A stretch of 64,000 bases of DNA, from the NCBI RefSeq assembly GCF_003363015.1, contig NZ_QRAP01000001.1, forward strand, positions 667,162-731,161. The letters run 5' to 3'. This document shows, one piece after another, positions 27,039 to 35,889 of the stretch (position 1 is the first letter of the stretch; every line of letters begins with the position of its first letter). This stretch comes from Enterobacillus tribolii (GTDB taxonomy: Bacteria > Pseudomonadota > Gammaproteobacteria > Enterobacterales > Enterobacteriaceae). The position numbers and the translations under genes are program-made. The notes under the pieces are model-generated. The model was not told where the DNA came from and did not search any database. It saw only the letters and a list, made by a program, of their open reading frames with translations.

Positions 27039-27137
27039 AGCATCTCTTCCACTGTATGCCGGATACCGATTTTTATGTTCAGTACCCGGTTATAGGGTTA
27101 CCTGATATTTATCCAGTACTCTGGTGCTGTTCGTCTG

Positions 27138-30100
27138 TTAACCCAGACGTTGCTTCACCTCAGCCATCATGTCGCGGAACATGTTGACGAATACGGGCTG
27201 TTTGTACGCGGCTGACCAACGCTTGCCGATGGCGGCATAGATAAGTTTGTCCAGGATCTGGCAGGCCTCAGCGACGATGTCGTCAGAAAGCTTCCGCCCT
27301 GACAAACACCGTTCAATATCGAGCAGGCGCTGAGGTTTGCTAAAGAGCGCACCGTCAACCAACCGGCAATAACTAACGGCGCCGGTTTCGTCACAGGCGA
27401 TCAGGCATGTCAGGCTCTGGCGTGTAATATTCAGGGCATTTCTGCGGCCCAACTGGTGATAGAAGCCCTGCGCGGACGGCACCGCTGGCGCCGGCAGGAT
27501 CACCTGCGTCAATAACTCATCCGCCTGGCGCTGCGTTTTGTAACCTGACAGCAAAAATTCACTCAGTTGCATGCGGCGCATGCCATTGCAGGAGCGCAGT
27601 TCGATGCTTGCGTCATAAATAATCGCCGGCGGGATTGAATCCCCGCAGGGCGCCGCGTTCACGATGTTTCCGCCAATGGTGGCCCGGTTACGGATCTGGT
27701 TCGATCCCACCGTGCGGCAGGCCTGGGCCAGTAAGGGATAACGTTCGCGAATAAGCGGATGTTCGACAATGCGGTTAAACGCTACCGCCGCGCCGATGAA
27801 TACCTCCCCGGATGCAGCATCTTCCGTAATCTGCGTTAGCTCCGGCAAACGGGAGATATCTATCAGATTCATCGGCTTGGTTTGCAAACGCCCCTGAACG
27901 ATGACGTCCGTACCACCGGCAATAACGCCCATTCCCCCGGCCGCCAGCCGCGCCAGCGCGTCCTCCAGATTCTCCGGGCGGATCACCGTGACGTCGGTTA
28001 AGCGCAGCACCTGCTTTCTGGCCGATGGTTCAATCATCAGCTCACTCTGCCTGGCCGGTTTTTTCAGGTTGTAGCCCAGAATCACCTGCTCAAGCGTCAG
28101 CGGCAGCTTGTTAAGCCGTGTACCCAACGCCTCGCTGACCGCGTTGTTGATCGCCGCCGCCGCCAGTTCCGTTGCGGGTTCGCCGATACCTTTTGCCCCA
28201 AGCGGCCCCGCGCCGTCCGGGTTCTCAACGCCAATCACGGTGATTTTGGGGATATCCTTGATCGTGGGCAGCAGATAGCTGTCGAAGTTCTCGGATTTAA
28301 CTTCGCCCTGCTCAATGTTGAAATCTTCCAGCAACGCATAGCCGAAGCCCTGCGCCACGCCGCCGCTGACCTGTCCTTCAAAACCGACCGGGTTAATCAC
28401 GTGCCCGACGTCATGCGCCGCCGTCACATGCAGCAAATCCGTTTTTCCGGTGCTGATATTCGTCCGGGTTTCCGCCACCTGACAGCCATATACCCAGGTG
28501 AAATACGGGCTGCCGCATCCCTTCTCTTCATCCCAGTGGATCGGCGGCGGCACGAACCAGCCGTACTCTGTCAGGCTGACGCTGGCCCACTTGGTTTTGT
28601 TAACAGCAACGTTAAATGCAATGCGTTTTTCCGGGTCCTGACGGTTGATGATAAAACCGTCCTGCCACAGCGTATCAGGCAGGTTTTGCGTGCCGATCGT
28701 TTCACCGACGACGCTCAAAATGCGCTGTTTGATCTTCTTTGCGGCATCCAGAATCGCGCCGCCGCCAACCAACGTCCCGCGTGTGGCGGCCGTAGAGCCG
28801 CCGTCGCCGATCATCGAGGTCGGCGGTTCGCAGAAACGGATCACGGACATCGGGATCCCAAAGGCTTCCGCCGCAATCAGGGACATCGTAGTCTGCAGCC
28901 CCTGGCCGTTTTCAGACACCGAGGTTGCGATGTTGACGCTGCCGTCTTCGTTAACCTGAATCAACGACGTTGAGGTATCCACCCCTTCCGCCCCGATGGA
29001 GCATCCGCGGTAGCTGAGCGCCAGGCCGATACCGTAACGGTACACCCCGCCGCGCTGGTTCATTTCCTGATAATGACGGCGTTTGGCCTCAAACTCCGAC
29101 GCCGCCACAGCCTTGTCCAACACCTCCAGGGCGGAGACGGTATGTTTGTCGAACACCTGCCCGGTTACAGAGGTGTCTCCCTGACGCAGCGCGTTAATCC
29201 GGCGGATTTCGACGGGAGACATATTCAGGTGCCCGGCGATTTCATCCATCAGCGATTCGTTGGCATATACCACCTGCGGGGAGCCGAATCCGCGCATGGC
29301 GGAGGTGTAGCTGTTGTTGGTATAGACGCCCGTCACATCAATATGGACGTTCGGAATGTTATAGGGGCCGGCCGCCTGCACGGAGCTGCGCCAGGTCACG
29401 AACGGCGTCGAGGCGGCATAACCGCCGCTGTCGGCCAGGATATTGATTTTCATCGCCAGGATATGCCCCGCATCATCCAGGCCGACCTTGTATTTCATTT
29501 TATAAGGGTGGCGTTTGCAGCTTTCCAGAATGGACTGCTCGCGGGTATAGGTAAATTTGACCGGGCACCCCGTCAGTTGGGTCAGCAACGCTGAGCGGCA
29601 GGCCAGGTGATCGATCACATCGTCCTTGCCGCCGAAAGAGCCGCCCATGACCGCACGCTTAATGTTGATGTCGCTCTGCGGGCACCCCATAAAACGCGCG
29701 ACGAAGCTGCGCACGCGGTGCGGGTTTTGAATCGAACCGGAAATAACCAGATGCCGCTCCGTCGGGTCGAGCCAGGTCAGGACGACTTCCGGCTCGATAT
29801 AAGCATGCTCCTGAAAGCCGACCTCATATTCACGCTCCAGGATATGGCGCGAACGGGCAAACCCTTCATCAACATCGCCCTTCAGCGTATGGTGATGCGC
29901 CGCGACGTTGCTGCCCAGATCCGGATGAATCAGGCGGGCGTCGCTGGCCAGCGCCTGCTCGACATCAGTCAGCGGCGTATAGGGCGTATAGCGGACGCGA
30001 ATTTTATCCGCCGCGGCGCAGGCGGCTTCGTAGGTTTTTGCCGCAATCACCGCGATAACATCGCCGTGGAACACCACCTCGTCTTTAACGATGGGCAGGT

Positions 30101-30350
30101 AGTCTTTCACGATAATGCCGACCACGGGTTCGCCGGGAATATCCTGATAGGTTGCGATTTTAACCACGCCGTCGACGTTCAGCGCCTCGCTAAGATCGAT
30201 CTCCTCAATTTTACCGGCCGCGATATCCGCATAGCGGCAAACCCCGTACAGCATGCCGGGTAACGTAACATCGTTGCCGTAAACCGCGGTACCTCGGACT
30301 TTAGCCAATCCATCCACGCGCCGGACAGACGCAGAACGTGAAGCTCGCAT
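27138..30350 (-). CDS. Fused molybdenum-FAD subunit of a xanthine dehydrogenase-family enzyme
   Basis: 1070 residues in one frame. Residues ~1-770 form the molybdopterin subunit (ANRVDG-type start ASVRRVDGLAKVRGTA, substrate-loop GGSFGGKDDV, AMRGFGSPQVV, GQGLQTTMSL, and the catalytic glutamate in AKGIGEP). Residues ~783-1070 form the FAD subunit (IAGGTDVIVQGR, RNRATIGGNIVNAAPCGDS). In E. coli these are separate xdhA and xdhB genes in the same order, so this looks like a fusion of neighbours. The domain order differs from eukaryotic enzymes (FeS-FAD-Mo). The frame opens at 30404, but AAGGAG lies seven bases before the ATG at 30350. A consensus CRP site lies about 140 bases upstream. Likely role: purine or N-heterocycle hydroxylation; no XdhC-type maturation factor is nearby. 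Confidence 0.85.
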   Translation of the reverse strand: MRASRSASVRRVDGLAKVRGTAVYGNDVTLPGMLYGVCRYADIAAGKIEEIDLSEALNVDGVVKIATYQDIPGEPVVGIIVKDYLPIVKDEVVFHGDVIAVIAAKTYEAACAAADKIRVRYTPYTPLTDVEQALASDARLIHPDLGSNVAAHHHTLKGDVDEGFARSRHILEREYEVGFQEHAYIEPEVVLTWLDPTERHLVISGSIQNPHRVRSFVARFMGCPQSDINIKRAVMGGSFGGKDDVIDHLACRSALLTQLTGCPVKFTYTREQSILESCKRHPYKMKYKVGLDDAGHILAMKINILADSGGYAASTPFVTWRSSVQAAGPYNIPNVHIDVTGVYTNNSYTSAMRGFGSPQVVYANESLMDEIAGHLNMSPVEIRRINALRQGDTSVTGQVFDKHTVSALEVLDKAVAASEFEAKRRHYQEMNQRGGVYRYGIGLALSYRGCSIGAEGVDTSTSLIQVNEDGSVNIATSVSENGQGLQTTMSLIAAEAFGIPMSVIRFCEPPTSMIGDGGSTAATRGTLVGGGAILDAAKKIKQRILSVVGETIGTQNLPDTLWQDGFIINRQDPEKRIAFNVAVNKTKWASVSLTEYGWFVPPPIHWDEEKGCGSPYFTWVYGCQVAETRTNISTGKTDLLHVTAAHDVGHVINPVGFEGQVSGGVAQGFGYALLEDFNIEQGEVKSENFDSYLLPTIKDIPKITVIGVENPDGAGPLGAKGIGEPATELAAAAINNAVSEALGTRLNKLPLTLEQVILGYNLKKPARQSELMIEPSARKQVLRLTDVTVIRPENLEDALARLAAGGMGVIAGGTDVIVQGRLQTKPMNLIDISRLPELTQITEDAASGEVFIGAAVAFNRIVEHPLIRERYPLLAQACRTVGSNQIRNRATIGGNIVNAAPCGDSIPPAIIYDASIELRSCNGMRRMQLSEFLLSGYKTQRQADELLTQVILPAPAVPSAQGFYHQLGRRNALNITRQSLTCLIACDETGAVSYCRLVDGALFSKPQRLLDIERCLSGRKLSDDIVAEACQILDKLIYAAIGKRWSAAYKQPVFVNMFRDMMAEVKQRLG

Positions 30351-30928
30351 CGCATTCTCCTTCTTATTTTTGTCAGAGACGAACCTGATTGCCTCGTTCG
30401 CCACTCTTCAAGTCATGGTTATCCACCCTGAAAAGATCCAATACGTATGCCAAAAAACAGGGATGACGTTTCCGCATCGAATCATTGTGATAGCGCTCAC
30501 ACAAATTCATTAAACCCAATAATTAATACTCATACGTAATTACATGGGTTTTATCATGGATGACAGGATTAGTTTCAGATTGATAAAACGAGGTATATCA
30601 GGATGATAATCGTTCGAATATTCCGCAGGGGTGGCCGTTTAGCCCAGGGGGCGATTTCGGGGAAAAGTCACTAAAAAGTAAGAAAGGTTGCGGGATAACA
30701 TAGCCTTTCCGCTATAAGCAACGGCAGTTTACTCCTTGCCCTTTTTTGCCGCCCCACGGCATTTAATTTCCCTTTCCGCCGTTTTGTCCGTTTTTCTTAA
30801 AATAGATATCCTTTTCATAGGGTTGAAATGTAATTTTTCTGTAAATTCGATTCATCCGGCTTATCGGTCGTGTATTATGCGCGGCACGAACAAGGCTGTA
30901 CTGAAATTGATTAAGGGAAATCATAATA
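30351..30928. other. Divergent promoter region, Mo/FAD operon and cytochrome b561
   Basis: 578 bases without a credible gene. It contains a consensus CRP site (30486-30501) on the dehydrogenase side and an AT-rich stretch before the cytochrome gene. No FNR or purine-repressor site was recognised. Confidence 0.6.
30486..30501. promoter_or_regulatory. Consensus CRP (cAMP receptor protein) site
   Basis: TGTGA-TAGCGC-TCACA has both half-sites perfect. Its centre is about 143 bases upstream of the Mo/FAD gene start, implying control of this operon by carbon supply. It is far from the cytochrome gene (435 bases). Confidence 0.75.
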
Positions 30929-31495
30929 ATGCAAGCACAACCCCCCCACCTGCAAAAATTCACCCCCGTCGCCCGCCTGCTGCACTGGCTGATGGGCTTT
31001 CTCTGGCTGGCCGTGTGGATCATCGGTTACGCTGCAGCCAACTGGCGGGAAGCCCTGAACCCCGGCCACGGGCTGACCGCCGCGCATAAAGCGCTGGCAG
31101 CCACGCTGTTGTTCCTGATCGTCATCCGCGTTTTCTGGCGCCTGACGCACCCAGCCCCCGCGCTACCGGACTCCATGACGCCACTGATGAAGCGCGCCGC
31201 TCACTGGGGGCATTTCCTGCTGTATGCCGTGGCGCTGATCGCACTGCCAGTATCCGGGTGGATGTGGAGCTCGGTTGCGGATAAGCCCATTATGGTGCTG
31301 TGGCTGTTCCAGCTTCCGCCGCTGGTCGATCCCAACCCGGCCTACTATGTCCTGGCCAAGCAGGTGCACATCTGGCTGGCCTGGATAACCGGCGCGCTGG
31401 TTCTCGGTCATATTCTCCTTGCGCTCAAGCACTACTTTATCGATCGCGATGGCGTGATGGAGAGCATGCTGCCCCGCCACGGCAAGGAAAAATAG
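30929..31495 (+). CDS. Cytochrome b561-family di-haem membrane protein
   Basis: 188 residues with four membrane helices. Conserved haem-ligand histidines sit in RLLHWLMG (~19), GLTAAHKALA (~53), RAAHWGHFL (~90) and KQVHIWLAW (~147), the four-helix pattern of CybB/YodB proteins. Such proteins move electrons from quinol to periplasmic acceptors, including superoxide in E. coli CybB. It stands alone with a strong terminator behind it. Which paralogue it is cannot be decided. Confidence 0.88.
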   Translation: MQAQPPHLQKFTPVARLLHWLMGFLWLAVWIIGYAAANWREALNPGHGLTAAHKALAATLLFLIVIRVFWRLTHPAPALPDSMTPLMKRAAHWGHFLLYAVALIALPVSGWMWSSVADKPIMVLWLFQLPPLVDPNPAYYVLAKQVHIWLAWITGALVLGHILLALKHYFIDRDGVMESMLPRHGKEK

Positions 31496-31510
31496 TTCCT
31501 TCTCCGGACG

Positions 31511-31545
31511 AAAACGGCAACCCAAGGGTTGCCGTTTTTTTTATC
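31511..31545. terminator. Terminator after cytochrome b561
   Basis: Stem AAAACGGCAACCC with GGGTTGCCGTTTT, a two-base loop and eight or more T residues. It can also serve the converging flavin monooxygenase gene from the other side. Confidence 0.85.
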
Positions 31546-31558
31546 GTCCCGGTGTCCG

Positions 31559-32683
31559 TTATATCGGTTCCCTCACCTTCAGGTTTGCTTCCCCCATCAG
31601 GCCGACGAAATCCGCACCGGCGGTATGTTCAATTTCCCAACGGCAAAGTTGCCGCGAGGCCGATTGAATAAAGCTGACACGCGGGAAGCGGCGAGCCATA
31701 AAACGTTCCAGCGCCGCCTGTAACGCACCGGGCTTAGCGATTTCTTCGCCCAGCACTACGGCATCCTCAACGGCCATGGCGCCCCCCTGTCCCAAATGCG
31801 CGGTCGTAGCATGCGCGGCGTCGCCGATGACAATCGTCCGCCCCCGATACCAGGGGGAAGGTAAATCCACGGTTTCAAACGGTTTCCACAATGCCTGATC
31901 CGGGTCGTTGATCACGGTGTCACGGTAATACGCGACGGGTCCGCCGAACTCCGCCAGCCTGGCCCGCAAAACGTTTAAGGCGTCTTCACGGGGGGGAGCC
32001 TGATGGGTTTGTCTGTCGGTCAAAAACAGGTACATCAGGTCGTGTCGCAGCGGCACAAAACCGGTCTTTCCGTCCTCACCCAGGTACATCATGATTTTGT
32101 CGACGTACTCCGGTCGCGGCAGATTGTAACGCCATGAAGATTGCCCGCTGTACACCGGCGCGCCGAGATCCCCGAACAGCCGGGGGCGCAGCGTTGAATG
32201 AATACCGTCTGCGGCCACCACCAAATCATAGCGCCCGTGTGAACCGTCAGAGAAATGCGCTTCAGCGCCGTGCTCATCTTGCTCAAATCCGGTAATGTGT
32301 TTGTGGTAACTGATGCGCGCCCCGCTGGCTTCCGCCGCGTCCGTCAACAGTACGCTGTATGCGGTGCGCGTAATGCCCAACTGCGGGGGAAGTTTTTCGC
32401 CCGCCATGCGGTACTCCGGAATGTCGCGGGGATGGTTGCCTTGCGCGTCGTGCAGGCAACTGCCGCCGAACGGATAACCGGCACGTATCGTCGCTTCCGC
32501 CAGCCCCAGTTGCTCCAATGCCCTGAGCGCGTTGCCCGGTAAAATAATCCCAACGCCGATTGCCGGATTACGCCCGTATTTCTCCACAACATCAACGTGA
32601 ACCCCGGCTTTTCTCAATGCAATGGCCGCCGTCATACCGGCAATGCCGCCCCCCGCAATCAGTGCGGTTTTCACTTCAGACAT
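31559..32683 (-). CDS. FAD-dependent aromatic/heterocycle monooxygenase (PHBH family)
   Basis: 374 residues. The dinucleotide motif AGGGIAGMTAAIALRKAG lies at residues ~10-27, the DG motif LVVAADGIHSTLR near 155-167 and the GD motif VIGDAAHATTAHLGQGGAM near 280-298. This is a class A flavoprotein hydroxylase using NAD(P)H and oxygen. The substrate is unknown. It differs clearly from the 3-hydroxybenzoate hydroxylase at 54960-56153 and does not look like the HpxO urate hydroxylase I remember. It may belong with the transporter and acyltransferase upstream, on the same strand. Confidence 0.8.
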   Translation of the reverse strand: MSEVKTALIAGGGIAGMTAAIALRKAGVHVDVVEKYGRNPAIGVGIILPGNALRALEQLGLAEATIRAGYPFGGSCLHDAQGNHPRDIPEYRMAGEKLPPQLGITRTAYSVLLTDAAEASGARISYHKHITGFEQDEHGAEAHFSDGSHGRYDLVVAADGIHSTLRPRLFGDLGAPVYSGQSSWRYNLPRPEYVDKIMMYLGEDGKTGFVPLRHDLMYLFLTDRQTHQAPPREDALNVLRARLAEFGGPVAYYRDTVINDPDQALWKPFETVDLPSPWYRGRTIVIGDAAHATTAHLGQGGAMAVEDAVVLGEEIAKPGALQAALERFMARRFPRVSFIQSASRQLCRWEIEHTAGADFVGLMGEANLKVREPI

Positions 32684-32801
32684 CGTGCTTTTCCCCGTCG
32701 CCGTTGATTCATAAATAAGTGTGAACTATTAAGGAATAGCGGACGGGAGGAAATAGCGCAATATCGACAAATGGAAGGGGGATAAATCTGATCGCAACAG
32801 G

Positions 32802-33275
32802 CTACAGCGTACGCAGCAACCGTGCCGGATTTCCGGCATAAACGCCCCGCACGGTAACGGGCTTAACCACCACGCTCCCTGCGCCAATCACTGCGCCATC
32901 ACAGACGAAGTCGGTCAGAATAACGGCGCCGCTGCCGACAGTGACATCATGACCGATGCGGATGCGCAGCCAATTTGCCGCATCGGCGTCCGGGCCGCCG
33001 CGCTTAAATAAATCGTTGGCAAACGTGACGTTATGGCCGATGAAGCAACGCTCCCCGACCGTTACGTACTCGCACAGGAATGAATGGGACTGAATGCGCG
33101 TTCCCCGGCCAATCACGCAATGCCGCTGTATTTCAACGAACGGCCCGACGAAAACCTCATCGTACAGGGTGCAGCCGTATATATTTGCCGGTTCATACAC
33201 GACGACGTTATTACCGCACGTTACGTCACGGATCCCGCTTTGCCTTATCTCCATTCCGCCCACCCCGCCATACAT
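32802..33275 (-). CDS. Hexapeptide-repeat (left-handed beta-helix) acyltransferase
   Basis: 157 residues from the ATG at 33275. Repeating hexads such as VFVGPFVEIQRHCVIGRGTRIQ and VTVGSGAVILTDFVCDGAVIGAGSVV run through the protein (read here as short motifs VFVGPF, CVIGRG, AVIGAG), ending in YAGNPARLLR, the standard end of sugar O-acetyltransferases of the WbbJ/NodL type. The start overlaps the stop of the transporter gene by one base (TAATG), so translation is coupled. Alternative ATG at 33254. The acceptor is unknown. Confidence 0.78.
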   Translation of the reverse strand: MYGGVGGMEIRQSGIRDVTCGNNVVVYEPANIYGCTLYDEVFVGPFVEIQRHCVIGRGTRIQSHSFLCEYVTVGERCFIGHNVTFANDLFKRGGPDADAANWLRIRIGHDVTVGSGAVILTDFVCDGAVIGAGSVVVKPVTVRGVYAGNPARLLRTL

Positions 33276-34564
33276 TAAATCCAGCCCGTGATCGCAAACC
33301 ACACGTAGTTCATCGGCACCAGAAACAGGTAAGTTACCAATGCCAGAATGGTACACACGCGAATTCCTTCCCGCAGCGGCACCCTGCCAATCGCCATCGC
33401 GATCACCAGCGGCGGCGCCTGATAGGGAATGAACGGCGTACTGTAACCAATAACCTGCGTCATCAGCACCGTCATCAGCGGCAACGACGTGATCTCAGAC
33501 AGCGACTGCGCCAGCGGGGTGAACAACGCCGGTACACCATTTGCTGTCACCGCAAAGCTCAGCGCGCCGGCAATGAAGGTGTTGCTCAGGTAGGCCAGAA
33601 ACGGCGAATCACGGGTATCCGGCATAATATGAATCAGCTGATTACCCATCCAGTCGCCCAGCCCGTTGATGGTCACCACCGCCGTCAGACCGATGATGCC
33701 CGCCACATAGATGCAACTGCGGACGTTAACCCCGGCGGCAAACTCCTCTGAGGTCAGGAAGCCCGCACGCGGCAGCAGGCACAGGCAGGCTGCACCCAGA
33801 CCAACCCACGCCGGCGCGATGCCGTGCACCCCCTCCGAAACCCACAGCATCACGGTCACCAGCAGTATCGCGCCCAGCCGTTTTTGCACCGCGGTTAACG
33901 GCGGGTACGTTGCATCAAACGTCTTTTTTTCCATCCGGGTGGGAAACAATTTGTAGATGATGAACGTAAGAACGATCCCCTTCATGACGCCAATGACCGG
34001 GGCATGCAGCAGCAAATACGGCAGGTAGGTGATGTGCGCGCCGTAACCGCTTTCCATAGCGCCAATCATGATCATGTTCGGCACGTTGGCGGGCAAAATG
34101 CTGGCGGAAAGCTCGAAGGTTCCCAGCCCTACGGCCAGCGCCAGCCCGATCCGTCCGCGGGCGTCGGATGCCACCCCGGCCTGATCCGCCAACGCCATGA
34201 CCACCGGCATCAGCAATGTGATCCTGGCCATGTTCGACGGCATCAGAAACGCCAGCAGCCAGCTCAGCACCACCACGCCGGCCACCATACGCAGCCAGGA
34301 ACCAGACATCACGGGCAGGAAGCGATAGGCCAACCAATCCGCCAGTCCGCTTTTACGCAACGCTGCGGCCAGGATAAAGCCGCTGAGAATCAACCAAAAA
34401 GCAGAAGAAGCGAAACCGGAAAACACCACCGGCGCCGGCGCGATTTTTGTCAGCATCGCCACGCAGAAAAACAGCAGCGCGACATAGTACTCCGGCAATT
34501 TCCCCGTGGCCCAAAGGCCGACGATCACAACCGTCAGAATACCCGTTAACGCCAATTCAGACAT
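33275..34564 (-). CDS. SLC13/DASS or ArsB-NhaD-type (ion transporter superfamily) anion permease
   Basis: 429 residues, about 11-12 membrane helices. It has the paired-repeat layout of the ion-transporter superfamily: two helical hairpin regions, near LMPSNMARITLLMPVVMAL (~105-123) and PFIPYQAPPLVIAMAIGR (~385-402). SLC13 members carry di- and tricarboxylates. The ATG at 34564 is chosen; an upstream in-frame TTG lacks support. It is coupled to the acyltransferase by TAATG, an unusual partnership. The substrate is unknown. Confidence 0.75.
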   Translation of the reverse strand: MSELALTGILTVVIVGLWATGKLPEYYVALLFFCVAMLTKIAPAPVVFSGFASSAFWLILSGFILAAALRKSGLADWLAYRFLPVMSGSWLRMVAGVVVLSWLLAFLMPSNMARITLLMPVVMALADQAGVASDARGRIGLALAVGLGTFELSASILPANVPNMIMIGAMESGYGAHITYLPYLLLHAPVIGVMKGIVLTFIIYKLFPTRMEKKTFDATYPPLTAVQKRLGAILLVTVMLWVSEGVHGIAPAWVGLGAACLCLLPRAGFLTSEEFAAGVNVRSCIYVAGIIGLTAVVTINGLGDWMGNQLIHIMPDTRDSPFLAYLSNTFIAGALSFAVTANGVPALFTPLAQSLSEITSLPLMTVLMTQVIGYSTPFIPYQAPPLVIAMAIGRVPLREGIRVCTILALVTYLFLVPMNYVWFAITGWI

Positions 34565-34946
34565 GGAGCCATCCCTGATAAACAATACATTTATTAATTA
34601 AATGTTAAATGAGTCAACGGGATACTATGTCACAACCCATATTTCAATGGATAGAGGCTTACCGCAAAAATCGCAGTTCCTGCTTTTTTGTGCGCGTTAC
34701 CTGCCGAACAGCGGCATCTTTTTAAGACTCAGGACGTCCTGGGGGAAATGGCGGGCAATCGCCAGCCCGACGGCTTCCAGGCCCGGAAGGAACGGAATAA
34801 AACAGCACATTACAGTGAAGCAAAACTAAATAGTTACAAAATAATAATATTTACATCCAAATTATTTAATTACCCAAAGAGAGGCTATGCTTACCCACTG
34901 GCTATACCATTTCCCTTTATTCAGGTTCCACACAGGCCAGGTATGT
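34565..34946. other. Divergent spacer between the anion permease and the hotdog-like gene
   Basis: 382 bases, AT-rich toward the right. No gene, operator or terminator was recognised. It contains a Ter-like sequence (34822-34844) that lacks the critical base and is rejected. Confidence 0.5.
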
Positions 34947-35825
34947 ATGAGCATAAAACTCCAGGATAATTTCTTTGATATTCATGAAATTTCTCAACGC
35001 ATCAAGGTACAAAAACCCTATTTTGCCTTCTGGCAACTGTGGCAGGATGGCGAATCGCTGGTGGGCAACTTTGCGACCGAACAACCTTTGGCCTATGAAA
35101 CCGGTCTTATCACCGCCGGTGAACTGGGAAGGCATTTAGCTATTCTGGGAAGCTGCAGCGCCGTTGCGTTGCATAACGCTCCTGAAGGTTACTATCTGGC
35201 GACGAAGGCGCATTTCATCCGCCAACCTGAGGCGTCGCTCCCGGCACAAGATATTTTTCATGCCAGCGCCAGGGTGTTGAATATCGACAAACGTACGCTG
35301 AAAGTTTCCGCTAAGGCCTGGTGCGATGCGCCTGTTGCCGAGCTTATCTGCGAATATGCCATTCTTTCGCCGGCGCTGTTTCAGCGTAACTTCAGGCATT
35401 ATGCCGGCGACGACGTTCCCCTTCCGCCGATCTCCCCTTACCAGCACCTGATTCCCCTTCACAATCTGACCTTGCGGGAAGCAAAGCTGGATGCGTATGC
35501 CGGCCCGCTTTCTCCCCAGCAATGCGCCGGGCATTTTTCCGGCTATCCGTGCTGGCCGGTCGCCATCATTTCACAAACGGCCTTTCAGGTCACCGGCGAG
35601 TTGCTCAGGGAAAAATACGGTGAAGCCGTGCGTTTCTGTGTACAGAATACCCAGCTTTCGGCAGAAAAATTGATCTGTGCGGATACGGTTTTAAAATTCA
35701 GCGCGGAAATAACGCCGGTGCCCAAAAGCGTTTCGCTGATGAACAGCACTGTGCGTGTTTACCGTGGTGATGAAGAGGTTGTAACGCTGAGCAGTTTGCT
35801 TGAATTAAAGCTACCGGCACAATAA
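34947..35825 (+). CDS. Unknown protein, possible double-hotdog (thioesterase/FabZ-like) fold
   Basis: 292 residues from the ATG at 34947 (AGG five bases upstream); the frame opens 20 codons earlier at 34887, where the purine-rich run is only two bases from the ATG. No signal peptide or membrane segment. The sequence appears to hold two halves: GELGRHLAILGSCSAVALHN with ATKAHFIRQPEA, and a second half with SGYPCWPVAIISQTAFQVTGELLREKYG, reminiscent of tandem hotdog domains. That fold assignment is a weak inference. The gene stands alone before a GNAT gene. Confidence 0.5.
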   Translation: MSIKLQDNFFDIHEISQRIKVQKPYFAFWQLWQDGESLVGNFATEQPLAYETGLITAGELGRHLAILGSCSAVALHNAPEGYYLATKAHFIRQPEASLPAQDIFHASARVLNIDKRTLKVSAKAWCDAPVAELICEYAILSPALFQRNFRHYAGDDVPLPPISPYQHLIPLHNLTLREAKLDAYAGPLSPQQCAGHFSGYPCWPVAIISQTAFQVTGELLREKYGEAVRFCVQNTQLSAEKLICADTVLKFSAEITPVPKSVSLMNSTVRVYRGDEEVVTLSSLLELKLPAQ

Positions 35826-35889
35826 TTCCGCTTTCCTGGTTTCGGGATCAAACCGCTATAATGCGCTTTTCGTCACAGAGAATGCGATC

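Noticed and set aside
30736-31089. Plus-strand frame overlapping the cytochrome b561 start
   Set aside because: Lies in another frame from the well-supported cytochrome gene and has no domain.
34822-34844. Second Ter-like sequence on the minus strand (TTGTAACTA core)
   Set aside because: Matches the core but lacks the critical C6/G6 pair needed for the fork-arrest lock and the flanking A run; probably chance in AT-rich DNA.
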